Shown here piece by piece: positions 56,528 to 64,000 of a stretch of 64,000 nt of DNA. Position 1 is the stretch's first letter; each line of letters opens with the position of its first letter. This DNA comes from Streptomyces avidinii (GTDB lineage: Bacteria > Actinomycetota > Actinomycetes > Streptomycetales > Streptomycetaceae), in contig NZ_BMVL01000002.1 in assembly GCF_014650695.1 (NCBI RefSeq), positions 701,416-765,415 of the forward strand, in the 5' to 3' direction. Both the position numbers and the translations under genes were made by a program. The notes beneath the pieces were generated by a model. The model did no database searches and was not told where the DNA came from. It worked only from the letters and a program-made list of their open reading frames with translations.

Positions 56528-58024
56528 ATGGGCAGCACAGTCGGGCACCGGCGCAGGACGAGTCGTACGGCGAAGGTCACGGGCGCGATCGTCGCCGCGG
56601 CGGTGATCGGTGGGGCGGCCTTCGCCTTCACCGGGATCGCTCAGGCGACCTCCGTCGGCGCCGTCTATACGAAGTCCAGCTCCTGGAGCGGCGGTTACAC
56701 CGGCCAGTACGTGATCACCAACAGCACGGGGCAGACGCAGTCGGACTGGACCCTCCAGTTCGACCTACCGGCCGGCACGAAGATCGACTCGCTCTGGAAC
56801 GGCACGCACACCGTTTCCGGTCGCCGCGTCACCGTGAAGCCCGCAGCCTGGAACGCGCAGTTGGCCGCCGGTGCCTCCGTCACCGTCGGTTTCGTCGCGA
56901 GTGGTACCGGCACCCTCGGCGACCCCACGGCGTGCCTGATCAACGGGGTGAAGTGCTCGGTCGACCAGGGTGCCACCGCGCAGCCCAGCGGGCGCCCCAC
57001 TGCTCGGCCCACCGTCACCGCGAGCCCGGCACCCACCGCGCCCGTCACGTCCGCCGCACCGACCGGGACCAAGTCGCCCTCCCCCACGGCGACCGTTCCC
57101 ACCCCCACCGCCACCCCCGCGCCCGGGGGTGGCGGCGCGCGCTTCGCGCCGTACGTGGACACCTCGCTGTACCCCGCGTACGACCTGCTCGACACCGCGA
57201 CGAAGACCGGCGTGAAGGAGTTCCACCTCGCCTTCATCACCTCCGGCGGCAGCTGCGCGCCGCTGTGGGGCGGCGTGACGGACCTCGCGAGCGACAAGGT
57301 CGCCGCCCAGATCGGTGCGCTGCGTGCCAAGGGCGGCGATGTCCGGGTGTCGTTCGGCGGGGCCGCCGGACACGAACTGGCCCTGAACTGCTCCACCGTG
57401 GACGAGCTGACCGCCGCGTACGGGAAGGTCGTCGACCAGTACCGGCTCACCAAGGTCGACTTCGACATCGAGGGCGCCGCCCTGCCGGACACGGCGGCCA
57501 ACGCCCGCCGCGCGCAGGCCATCGCCCGGCTGCAGAAGTCCCACCCGGGCCTGGACGTCGCCTTCACCCTGCCCGTGATGCCGGAGGGCCTGACCCAGCC
57601 GGGCGTGGCACTGCTGGCCGACGCCAAGAAGAACGGTGTACGGGTCGACGCCGTCAACATCATGGCGATGGACTACGGCCCGGCGTACAGCGGGGACATG
57701 GGCCAGTACGCCATCCAGGCCGCGACGGCCACGCAGGCACAGATCAAGGGCGTGCTCGGGCTCTCCGACGCGGCGGCGTGGAAGGCCGTGGCCGTCACGC
57801 CGATGATCGGCGTGAACGATGTCACGAGCGAGATCTTCACGGTGGCGGACGCGAACCAGCTCGTGGAGTTCGCGGCATCGAAGGGAATCGGCCGACTGGC
57901 CATGTGGTCCTCCACGCGCGACAAGCAGTGCGCGGCCGGGGCCGTCAACCACGCCGACGCGACGTGCAGTTCGATCCTCCAGCAGCCGCTGGCCTTCACC
58001 AAGGCCTTCTCGGCGCTCAAGTAG
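56528..58024 (+). CDS. secreted chitinase, CBM2 plus GH18
   Basis: 498 residues. Basic signal peptide (about 1-40), a family 2 carbohydrate-binding module (AVYTKSSSWSGGYTGQYVITNSTGQTQSDWTLQFDLPAGTKIDSLWNGTH...ACLINGVKCS, about 45-140), a Pro/Thr linker, and GH18 (ARFAPYVDTSLYPAYDLLDTATKTG...). The catalytic Glu lies in KVDFDIEGA, the DxxDxE motif in shortened form. It degrades chitin outside the cell. Upstream is a 38-bp stem-loop; downstream a very G-rich run. Confidence 0.92.
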   Translation: MGSTVGHRRRTSRTAKVTGAIVAAAVIGGAAFAFTGIAQATSVGAVYTKSSSWSGGYTGQYVITNSTGQTQSDWTLQFDLPAGTKIDSLWNGTHTVSGRRVTVKPAAWNAQLAAGASVTVGFVASGTGTLGDPTACLINGVKCSVDQGATAQPSGRPTARPTVTASPAPTAPVTSAAPTGTKSPSPTATVPTPTATPAPGGGGARFAPYVDTSLYPAYDLLDTATKTGVKEFHLAFITSGGSCAPLWGGVTDLASDKVAAQIGALRAKGGDVRVSFGGAAGHELALNCSTVDELTAAYGKVVDQYRLTKVDFDIEGAALPDTAANARRAQAIARLQKSHPGLDVAFTLPVMPEGLTQPGVALLADAKKNGVRVDAVNIMAMDYGPAYSGDMGQYAIQAATATQAQIKGVLGLSDAAAWKAVAVTPMIGVNDVTSEIFTVADANQLVEFAASKGIGRLAMWSSTRDKQCAAGAVNHADATCSSILQQPLAFTKAFSALK

Positions 58025-58048
58025 CCGCGCGACCGGCCGGTACGGGAC

Positions 58049-58098
58049 GGGGCGGGGCGGGGCGGGGCAGGAGCGGGGGCGGGGGCGGGGGGGGCGGC
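58049..58098 (+). repeat. G-rich tract, G-quadruplex candidate
   Basis: Four GGGG runs separated by single C, then a break (CAGGAGC) and GGGGG-C-GGGGG-C-GGGGGGGG. It lies 25 bases after the chitinase stop on the coding strand. Confidence 0.7.
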
Positions 58099-58208
58099 GA
58101 GGGCGTCGTCCCCGCCGTTCCGCGTCCCACAGCCGACGCCGAACGTACAGGTGGGGCCGGACGCAATTGCGGTGGTGCAACGAGAGGTACTGGGGCAGGC
58201 TGAGCTGC

Positions 58209-58607
58209 ATGGTTTCGGTAGTGCAGAACGTGGCGATCGACTGTTCGGATGCCTATGAGCTGGCCCGGTTCTGGAGCGAAGTGACCGGTGGTGCGATGCA
58301 TCCCCAGGACGGACCGGGCGACCGGGAGACTCAGGTGACACTTCCGGACGGCCCGCTGCTGTATTTCAACCAGGTGCCCGAACCGAAGACAGTCAAGAAC
58401 CGGATCCACTTGTGCCTGCGTCCGACGACCTCGCGCGAGGAGGAGGTCGAGCGGCTGCTGAGTCTCGGAGCCACCCTGGTCGCCGATCGGCGGGAGCCCG
58501 GCGGCGCGGGCTGGGCCGTCCTCGCCGATCCTGAAGGCAATGAGTTCTGCGTCCTGCGTAGCGAATCCGATCGCGCTGAGATGTCTCCCCAGGGCTCGGA
58601 ATCCTAG
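58209..58607 (+). CDS. VOC-family (glyoxalase-like) protein
   Basis: 132 residues: VVQNVAIDCSDAYELARFWSEVTGGAMHPQDGPGDRETQVTLPDGPLLYFNQVPEPKTVKNRIHLCLRPTTSREEEVERLLSLGATLVADRREPGGAGWAVLADPEGNEFCVLRSESDR. A clear paralogue of the protein at 49.15-49.58 kb, sharing NQVPEPKTVKNR and DPEGNEFC. No RBS is convincing before ATG 58209. Confidence 0.83.
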   Translation: MVSVVQNVAIDCSDAYELARFWSEVTGGAMHPQDGPGDRETQVTLPDGPLLYFNQVPEPKTVKNRIHLCLRPTTSREEEVERLLSLGATLVADRREPGGAGWAVLADPEGNEFCVLRSESDRAEMSPQGSES

Positions 58608-58661
58608 GGCGTCTATCGAAAGTGCCTGGTGGAGAGCCCATTTGTGATCCAGAATGATTGG

Positions 58662-59204
58662 ATGGTCACGCTTGAGACTCCCCGTTTGATCCTTCGGCGC
58701 TGGCGCGAGGAAGACGTCGCGCCCATGGCTGCCATCAATGCCGACCCCGAGGTCATGCGGTGGATCCGTGACGGCAGCGTCCGTGACGAACAGCAGACTC
58801 GCGGCGGGGTCCAGGCATGGGAGAGCGAGTGGGAGTCACAGGGCTTCGGCCTGTTCGCCGTGGAGATCCGGTCCACTGGCGAGCTGGCCGGGTTCACCGG
58901 GCTTTCGGTGCCCGAATTCTTGCCGGAGATACTGCCGGCGGTTGAGGTCGGCTGGCGGCTCGGACGTTCCCACTGGAGGCAGGGCTTGGCCACCGAGGCC
59001 GCCGCGGCCGCTGTACGGTTCGGGTTCGAAGAGCGAGGGCTGGAGCGGATCGTCAGCATCACTCAAGTGGGCAACGACGCCTCCGAACGGATCATGACCA
59101 AACTGGGGATGCATCCGGTGCGTGAGACCGTCAATCCCACCGGCGGTCGGCGAGTAAGGGTGTTCGAGTTGTCGTCGGACCAGTACGTCACAACCATTCG
59201 TTGA
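58662..59204 (+). CDS. GNAT-family N-acetyltransferase (RimJ-like)
   Basis: 180 residues from ATG 58662: MVTLETPRLILRRWREEDVAPMAAINADPEVMRWIRDGS is the RimJ/RimL-type start, VGWRLGRSHWRQGLATEAAAAAVRFGFEERGLERIVSITQVGNDASERIMTKLGMHPVRE the acetyl-CoA binding part. An upstream GTG (58629) is open, but the extra codons have weak third-position GC, unlike the gene. The C-terminal 17 bases overlap the transposase remnant that follows. Confidence 0.82.
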   Translation: MVTLETPRLILRRWREEDVAPMAAINADPEVMRWIRDGSVRDEQQTRGGVQAWESEWESQGFGLFAVEIRSTGELAGFTGLSVPEFLPEILPAVEVGWRLGRSHWRQGLATEAAAAAVRFGFEERGLERIVSITQVGNDASERIMTKLGMHPVRETVNPTGGRRVRVFELSSDQYVTTIR

Positions 59205-59316
59205 TGGCGGCAACGCGGACGGTGGCCTCGTAGCGGACCGCGAGTTTGTCGTACCGGGTGGCCACGGCTCGATGTCTCTTGAGGCGATTGATGCTTCGAT
59301 ACACGACCTGGAGCGC
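59188..59316 (-). pseudogene. C-terminal remnant of an IS5-type transposase
   Basis: Minus-strand reading VVYRSINRLKRHRAVATRYDKLAVRYEATVRVAAINEWL, ending TGA at 59188-59190. In intact IS5-group transposases this is the terminal VVERCFNRLKQWRGIATRYDKLAVRYEATVLVAAINEWL segment containing the last catalytic Glu region. Everything upstream of it is lost. Confidence 0.75.
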
Positions 59317-59461
59317 CGACCGGCCTCTCCCGCAGCCATCGCACGTGACCGCACGCCCCCTCCGCGCAACCACTGCTGCCCCGCCCGCACTTGTCCGACG
59401 GACCGGGCGGGAGCAGAGTGAGGGCGGCGCGAACGGGGGCGGGCGGCGCTGCTCGGCCCCT

Positions 59462-59481
59462 GTGCGTCGTGCACGACGCAC
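59462..59481. promoter_or_regulatory. perfect 20-bp palindrome before the unknown gene
   Basis: GTGCGTCGTGCACGACGCAC is a perfect dyad, 28 bases before the next start codon and just before its AAGGAG. Size and place fit an operator. Confidence 0.6.
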
Positions 59482-59509
59482 CGCATCCGAGGAAAAGGAG
59501 CGTAGGGGC

Positions 59510-60304
59510 ATGCCCATCCAGCAGACGATCGACCACCCCACCAACTGGATCATCCAGGTGGACATCGAGGACGTGAGCGCGCTCGCCCTGCACGGCGCAC
59601 CCGCCGGTGAGCGGCTCGTGGTGTTCGTGACGGAGACCCACCACAACACGCGCTACGACAGCGACCGGCGCGATGAGATCATCCGGCGGCTGTCCTCGCA
59701 CCCCAAGGTCACGCTCGTCCTCGAACGGGACATCAGCCCCATCCCGCCGGCGCCCAACATGGTGGTGGAATCCACCCCGGGCCTCGCCTCCGGCGACTCC
59801 AAGCGCGACGACACGGTGATCGCGCAGCTCGTCGAGCACCTGAACCGGCTGCCTGCCGGTCAGAAAGGGCGGGCGATCGTGTTCCTCTTCGGGGGCGACC
59901 ATTTCGACAAGCTCCGCACCCGTCTCGATGCTGCTCTGCCGGAACCGGTGACGCTCCGCCACTTCCGCTCGATCCGGGACCAGCTGGACGCCCTGCGGGT
60001 CGCGGCCCCGCAGCCCGGTCCGGCGGACCGGCCCATCGGCTGGGTCCGCACGAGCCAGTTCGCGGCGAACGAAGGCCAGGAAGCCCTCAACTGCGACCTC
60101 CTCCGCCGCGGCCTCGCGCCCGTCCCGTACCAGGTGCACGTCCACTCGGCGGCCGTCTTCGCGTGGGGGAAGCTGGGCTTCCATCTCCACACCTCGAACC
60201 AGTCGATCATCGATCGCGCCACCTCCCTCGCCGACGACGGCACCCTCCCCCTCATGATCCGCGACCCGCAGGAGATCACGGGCCGTGAAGGCCGGGTGGG
60301 CTGA
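59510..60304 (+). CDS. protein of unknown function in transposase-scarred island
   Basis: 264 residues, ATG 59510 behind AAGGAG. Contains RLVVFVTETHHNTRYDSDRRDEIIRRLSSHPKVTLVLERDISPIPP near the start, NRLPAGQKGRAIVFLFGGDHFDKL in the middle and YQVHVHSAAVFAWGKLGFHLHTSNQSIIDRA near the end. The E-T-H-H start with an E-R-D end of strand is faintly similar to ChaN/EreA/TraB-type metal-binding TIKI folds, but I would not assign a function. No signal peptide or membrane helix. Flanked by transposase remnants and by a MarR remnant to its right, with an adjacent 20-bp palindrome. Confidence 0.7.
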   Translation: MPIQQTIDHPTNWIIQVDIEDVSALALHGAPAGERLVVFVTETHHNTRYDSDRRDEIIRRLSSHPKVTLVLERDISPIPPAPNMVVESTPGLASGDSKRDDTVIAQLVEHLNRLPAGQKGRAIVFLFGGDHFDKLRTRLDAALPEPVTLRHFRSIRDQLDALRVAAPQPGPADRPIGWVRTSQFAANEGQEALNCDLLRRGLAPVPYQVHVHSAAVFAWGKLGFHLHTSNQSIIDRATSLADDGTLPLMIRDPQEITGREGRVG

Positions 60305-60366
60305 CACCGGCCTGGTTCGGGGGTTCGGGAGGGTCACCGGGGCCGTCGCCGTCCGGCCCCGCCCGC

Positions 60367-60609
60367 GAGCACTCCGAACGGCGCCTCGTCACCCTGCGCG
60401 GCGGCCCGCACATCCAGGAGCGGGCGGACGAGTTCTTCGGTCCGCTCGCCGGGCGCCTCGATGCCGCGATGTCCCCCTACCCGCCACAGCTCCTGGAGCA
60501 GTTCGAGCAGTTCATGGCCGATCTGAACGCCACCACGGACGCCCACCTCGTCGAGCGGAGCCCGGTGACATCGGGCCCCGGCGGCGTCCTCCGGGACCGC
60601 CGGCGCTAG
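60367..60609 (+). pseudogene. C-terminal remnant of a MarR-like regulator
   Basis: Frame-1 reading EHSERRLVTLRGGPHIQERADEFFGPLAGRLDAAMSPYPPQLLEQFEQFMADLNATTDAHLVER, stop TAG 60607. The wing and C-terminal dimer helices of Streptomyces MarR proteins look like this, but the DNA-binding helix upstream is missing: the sequence before 60360 belongs to the preceding gene. I take it as a truncated regulator, perhaps once the controller of the unknown gene's region. Confidence 0.55.
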
Positions 60610-61005
60610 AGGTCGCCCCGGTTGGGGTGGGGCAGTGCCGGGTTGTGGAGGCGGAGCAATGCCGGGCATGGCGTGGTGGACACCGGTTCCGCGCAGGCGG
60701 CAGTCGCGGAGGATCTTCCAGTTCTTCACGCGGGAGAAGGCGTGCTCGACGCGGACTCGTGCCCGTCGGTGGACGGCGTTGCCGGCTTCCTGTTGAGGCG
60801 TCGGGCGTTCCCGGCCCGGGCGTCGGCGGTGCGGCATGAGAGCCCCTGCGCCTTGGTAGCTGCCGTCGGCCGGTACCGGAGCGTCGCGGCAGGCCCGGTC
60901 GACGCCGGACTCGGTCAAGGCCCGGTAGTCGTTACGGTTGCCGGGCAGAGGCAGGCCGACGGCGACGAGCCTGCTCTTGGCGTCGATCACCACCCATGAC
61001 GGGGT
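60606..61005 (-). pseudogene. remnant of a DDE_Tnp_4-type (IS5-like) transposase
   Basis: Minus strand reads WVVIDAKSRLVAVGLPLPGNRNDYRALTESGVDRACRDAPVPADGSYQGAGALMPHRRRPGRERPTPQQEAGNAVHRRARVRVEHAFSRVKNWKILRDCRLRGTGVHHAMPGIA, then in the next frame RLHNPALPHPNRGDL and TAG. These blocks (PLPGNRNDCKAW, ADGGYQG, RARVEHAFARMKTWKILRDCRLKGDGVHHAMLGIARLHN) are the second half of DDE_Tnp_4 transposases. N-terminus missing, one C-terminal frameshift. Confidence 0.8.
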
Positions 61006-61034
61006 CCCCGCAAGGGGAATGGTTGGATACAGGC

Positions 61035-61529
61035 ATGGACAACGGCAGCCACCAGGAGTCAGGTCTTTCCAAGAGCGTGTGGAGCGACGCCGACTTCACG
61101 GAGATGGGCTGGCACGACGCCACCATCCACGGCCTGTCCGTACAGCCGACCGAGGACATCCTGCCGCGCCTTCTCCTCGATCTCGACTACATCGTCCGTT
61201 GGGTCCACCCGGTCCCGCCGGCAACACACTTTTCCTTCTGGATGGCCCCGGCGACACTCGTCTTCGAAGACGTCTGGGACCTTGAAGGTGACCTCGGCTT
61301 CAAGGGCACGATCCCAGACCTGGAGATCGACGGCCTGCACCGACTGGTGCCGGACGACGGGCGGCGAGACCTCCCGCTCTGGCACATCGAAGGCCATGCG
61401 TTCGACTTGAAGTTCCGTGCCTCCGGCTACCGCCAGTACTTCCGGCAGGCTCCGACGCTCGTATCTCGGCAGGCGTTGACTCACGCAGAGCGGGGCGGGT
61501 GCGCATTCACCGAGGTCGGCTTCCACTGA
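61035..61529 (+). CDS. conserved-type hypothetical protein, immunity-like
   Basis: 164 residues. Begins near FTEMGWHDATIHGLSVQPTEDILPRLLLDLDYIVRWVHPVPPATHFSFWMAPATLVFEDVWDLEGDLGFKGTIPDLEIDGLHRL; the pattern DLDYI-x-x-W ... PATL-x-F-x-x-V-x-DL recurs in small bacterial proteins often found beside polymorphic toxins. No membrane or signal segment. The role as an immunity protein is inference and no toxin gene is present. GC3 is lower than in neighbours, pointing to recent acquisition. Confidence 0.6.
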   Translation: MDNGSHQESGLSKSVWSDADFTEMGWHDATIHGLSVQPTEDILPRLLLDLDYIVRWVHPVPPATHFSFWMAPATLVFEDVWDLEGDLGFKGTIPDLEIDGLHRLVPDDGRRDLPLWHIEGHAFDLKFRASGYRQYFRQAPTLVSRQALTHAERGGCAFTEVGFH

Positions 61530-61748
61530 CACACGAGCTCCTCGACCGTTTCGGTGAGCTGTAGTCCCGGCAACACGGCATTGATCGGCTCTCCAACGCG
61601 GTGTCCGAGGCCGAGCGCGATGAGCTGGAAGAGGCGCGTCAGGCTTTGCGCTTCTGCCATCGGGGGTACCCGATCCGACCCGAACCTGCTCGACCGAGCC
61701 GCAAGCCGCAGCTCCGGGCGCAACGCCCCGGCGGGCAGTGGGCCCTGA

Positions 61749-62399
61749 TCATTGGGCTTTGCGTGCGAGCAGGTGAACCTCCTGGAACTGCCGTCGGTCG
61801 GTGGGCTGCGGCTCGCGAACCATCCGGGCCACCTCCGCCAGTCCGGACCCGCGCAGCAACGCGGCGAAGTGATCGGGCGACCACCGATAGGCCGGCGCGA
61901 CCGTGTGATCGAATGCCTGCGTCGGGTGGGACGGGCCATCGCTCGCCGAGAAGCCGACCAGAAGGTGTCCGCCAGGTGCCAGCACACGATGGAACTCCGC
62001 CAGGATGTCGGGGAGTTCCTGCGGCGGAGTGTGGATGACGGACCACCGTGAGAGGATGCCGCCCAGCTCGGCGTCCGCGATGTCCAGCGTGGCCATGGAG
62101 CCCACGTCGAAGCGCAGGCCCGGATAGGCCTGCCGGGCCAACTCGATCATCGTGGGCGAGACGTCGACACCGTACGGCGTCAGCCCCAACTCATCGAGAT
62201 GGGCGGTGACATGGCCGGGCCCGCACCCCAGATCCGCGACCCGGCCGTTGCCACTCGAACGAACGGCTTCGCCGAAGACGCCCAACATCGCACGGTCCAG
62301 GGGACTGTCGCGCAGGGTGTCGCGGAAGAGCTGCGCATAGGTGGGCGCAGCGGCGTCGTAGGCCTCGCGGGTGGCACTGAGGGCATCGTGTTCGAGCAT
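61749..62399 (-). CDS. class I SAM-dependent methyltransferase
   Basis: 216 residues: motif I RVADLGCGPGHVTAHLDELG (about 53-72), YGVDVSPTMIELARQAYPGLRFDVGSM, then LGGILSRWSVIHTPPQELPDILAEFHRVLAPGGHLLVGF, typical of ubiE-like small-molecule methyltransferases. Acceptor unknown. ATG 62399. About 220 bases between this gene and the hypothetical to the left show only scrambled, low-quality coding frames. Confidence 0.88.
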   Translation of the reverse strand: MLEHDALSATREAYDAAAPTYAQLFRDTLRDSPLDRAMLGVFGEAVRSSGNGRVADLGCGPGHVTAHLDELGLTPYGVDVSPTMIELARQAYPGLRFDVGSMATLDIADAELGGILSRWSVIHTPPQELPDILAEFHRVLAPGGHLLVGFSASDGPSHPTQAFDHTVAPAYRWSPDHFAALLRGSGLAEVARMVREPQPTDRRQFQEVHLLARKAQ

Positions 62400-62807
62400 G
62401 TCCGCGAGAATAGTTCCCGGAGCCGCGGTACAGGAGCCGCTCGACCGAATGGCCGACCTCCGCGATGCACGACGGACCGTGACGTGCTCTCAGATTCTCA
62501 GAACTCCGGGCGGAGAACGCGTTTACGGGAGGGCATCCGGGTCACACGCGTGGATACGGAAGCGAACACCTCGCGGTGGAGTGCTTCCGGAGCGGGTCCC
62601 GCCGCATGCCGCCCTTCCCCCAGGCGTCATGCGGCAGGCTCGCCCGCACGACGGGCTGCCGCCCGGATCCGTACGGCACCCCGGCACCCCGCGTCCCGGC
62701 CCCCTCCCCGGCCGGGGACCGGGGGACGCCGGGCAGGCCCTCGGCGCCGGCGCTCGTACCGCCGTCCCCGGGCAACGGGTCCCGACGGCAGCAGCCCGGC
62801 GTGGTCC
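62400..62807. other. 408-bp intergenic region
   Basis: No gene or element recognised. It contains an inverted repeat GCCGCATG...CATGCGGC (62607-62636) and a GC-rich block near 62690-62780 that could serve as terminator for the gene to the right. Confidence 0.4.
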
Positions 62808-63458
62808 CTACGCGAGGATGCCCGCGCGCGTGGCGAAGTCGATGGCCGCGTCGAGGCGCGGGGCCGGCCGGCCTTCGGTGTGGGCCGCCGCCAGCAGGGC
62901 CGCCACGGCGGCCGCGTCGGCCTTGCGTTCCCGCGCGAGCGCCCCGAACCGGGCGATGGCCTCGGTCAGGCCGCGTTCCATCGCGCTCGGAACGTCGAAC
63001 GAGGACACGGTCAGTCCGAGGTACTCCGCCTCGTCGGCGCCGACCCAGGCCGCGGCGCCCTCCAGTCCGTCCTCCCGCACCTGGTCCGGGTAGGGGATCC
63101 GGTGCCAGGCGCCGTCCTCCCACCAGTAGACGAAGCCGAAGAGGTTGCCGGCGGCATCGTCCCGCAGGAGTTCCCAGGGCAGCCAGTCGGGGCCGCCCGC
63201 GAGGAAGTCGATCTGCTCGCCGCCGACGTGGGTGTGGCTGCCGTCGGGGTCCTGCCCGCAGAACACCGCGCGTCCCCCGTCGAGTACGGTCAGGCGCCAC
63301 CAGCCGCCGGCGCCGGTGGTGTGGCACCACACGCCGTCGCCGTCGAGGGCGAACTCGGTATTGGTCGAACACGCGGTGTCCACCATGGCCATGGTCACCG
63401 CCCTGGCCCACAGCAGTTCGGGGTGTTCGAGGTCTTCGGGCCGGCTCGGCGTGTGCAT
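62808..63458 (-). CDS. hypothetical protein
   Basis: 216 residues, intact frame with strong third-position GC. MHTPSRPEDLEHPELLWARAVTMAMVDTACSTNTEFALDGDGVWCHTTGAGGWWRLTVLDGGRAVFCGQDPDGSHTHVGG looks like a small beta-rich cytoplasmic domain; the second half is helical and Ala-rich. I cannot place it in a family. It is divergent from the PadR gene with a 185-bp gap and might be under its control. Confidence 0.7.
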   Translation of the reverse strand: MHTPSRPEDLEHPELLWARAVTMAMVDTACSTNTEFALDGDGVWCHTTGAGGWWRLTVLDGGRAVFCGQDPDGSHTHVGGEQIDFLAGGPDWLPWELLRDDAAGNLFGFVYWWEDGAWHRIPYPDQVREDGLEGAAAWVGADEAEYLGLTVSSFDVPSAMERGLTEAIARFGALARERKADAAAVAALLAAAHTEGRPAPRLDAAIDFATRAGILA

Positions 63459-63643
63459 CGTGTGGTCTCCTCCCGGGTACGGGGTCAGCCTCGCACGCGG
63501 GTCGGGTTCAGCCGAAATGCCGATGGCCGTACGGGTCCGGCAGCGGGGAGGCTGTTGTACGGCCCTTCGACTGCTCGTGATGTGCCGCCCGCCACACGGA
63601 GGGCGCCTGACTGTTGCGGATGTCCTGCCGACAGGAGGGCCTC

Positions 63644-64000
63644 GTGGTGGAGGTCGGCGTGGCTCCGCGAGAGATGACGCGTACGGCCTTCTACGTACTG
63701 ACTGCGCTGGCCGACGGCCCGCGGCACGGCTACGGCATCGTCCGGGAGACCGCGGCCCTGTCGGAGGGGCAGGTGCAGCTGCGCATCGGGACGCTCTACG
63801 GGGTGCTGGAGCGGCTGGCGGCCGAGGGAATCATCGAGCGGGACCGCGAGGAGGCCCACCAGGGCCGGCTCCGCCGCTACTACCGCCTGACCGACGACGG
63901 CGAGGCGGCGCTCGGCGCGGAGGCCGCGCGCATGGCATCGGGCGCACGGGTCGCGACCCGAAGGCTCGCCGCCCGGCAGCCGGCCCACAGCACCGCACCA
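63644..64000 (+). CDS. PadR-family transcriptional regulator (partial, cut by window end)
   Basis: Open from GTG 63644 (AGGAGGG five bases upstream; GTG 63647 also possible) to the window edge. Visible: VAPREMTRTAFYVLTALADGPRHGYGIVRETAALSEGQVQLRIGTLYGVLERLAAEGIIERDREEAHQGRLRRYYRLTDDGEAALGAEAARM. The HGYG-I and GTLYGVLERLAAEGII blocks with RRYYRLTDDG wing define the PadR winged helix; the second dimerisation region continues outside the window. Confidence 0.85.
   Translation, partial: MVEVGVAPREMTRTAFYVLTALADGPRHGYGIVRETAALSEGQVQLRIGTLYGVLERLAAEGIIERDREEAHQGRLRRYYRLTDDGEAALGAEAARMASGARVATRRLAARQPAHSTAP

Noticed and set aside
61530-61748. Possible coding sequence between the immunity-like gene and the methyltransferase
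   Set aside because: Frames are broken by stops and show no consistent third-position GC; nothing recognisable.
62400-62807. Long frames crossing the intergenic region right of the methyltransferase
   Set aside because: They are extensions of antisense frames of the neighbouring genes with no start, RBS or familiar motif.

Overview
The window is high-GC actinobacterial chromosome with Streptomyces hallmarks: a chaplin gene, the melC tyrosinase pair, many secreted hydrolases, LysR/TetR/MarR/PadR regulators beside small metabolic operons, GTG/TTG starts behind strong GGAGG-type sites, and an in-frame TTA (bldA-type) codon in one regulator. Nearly all genes are ordinary chromosomal accessory genes. 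I see no rRNA, tRNA, CRISPR array, prophage or intact insertion sequence.

Layout. 0-13.6 kb: chaplin; melC1-melC2; a decayed ECF-sigma/partner-gene fusion; a three-gene translationally coupled acyl-CoA operon (quinone oxidoreductase, two acyl-CoA dehydrogenases); an SDR; a WYL regulator with a TTA codon; an FGE-like protein; enoyl-CoA hydratase; PIG-L deacetylase divergent from a metallo-beta-lactamase-fold protein. 13.6-29.5 kb: FG-GAP secreted protein, alpha/beta hydrolase, mycothiol-dependent formaldehyde dehydrogenase type gene, LysR/dapA-like pair, LysM cell-wall hydrolase, phytoene/squalene synthase behind a Ser/Thr kinase, PNGase A-like amidase, RraA-like protein, and a TetR-controlled PAP2/transporter operon with a 16-bp-phased operator array. 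29.5-43.6 kb: TerD, orphan solute-binding lipoprotein, DJ-1, endonuclease I, GH20 hexosaminidase, MarR/MFS pair, an operon of sortase substrate, ECF sigma and putative anti-sigma, a frameshifted MocR regulator divergent from an EamA exporter, and a secreted SH3 protein.

43.6-46.3 kb carries the most notable unit: a compact operon of a T4 Rnl1-like RNA ligase, a T4 Pnkp-like kinase/phosphatase and a small NYN/PIN-fold protein. The first two are a textbook RNA-repair pair; the coupled third gene is a candidate new partner.

46.3-64 kb: epimerase, LysR/SDR pair, an IS982 remnant, TDT-type transporter, a DoxX gene behind an iron-box-like site, DUF5997/HTH-less LysR-domain pair, RsbU-type phosphatase, CBM2-GH18 chitinase, and then a scarred stretch (59.2-61 kb) with remnants of two transposases and a MarR-type gene around an unfamiliar protein with its own 20-bp palindrome. 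The window ends in a PadR regulator cut by the edge.
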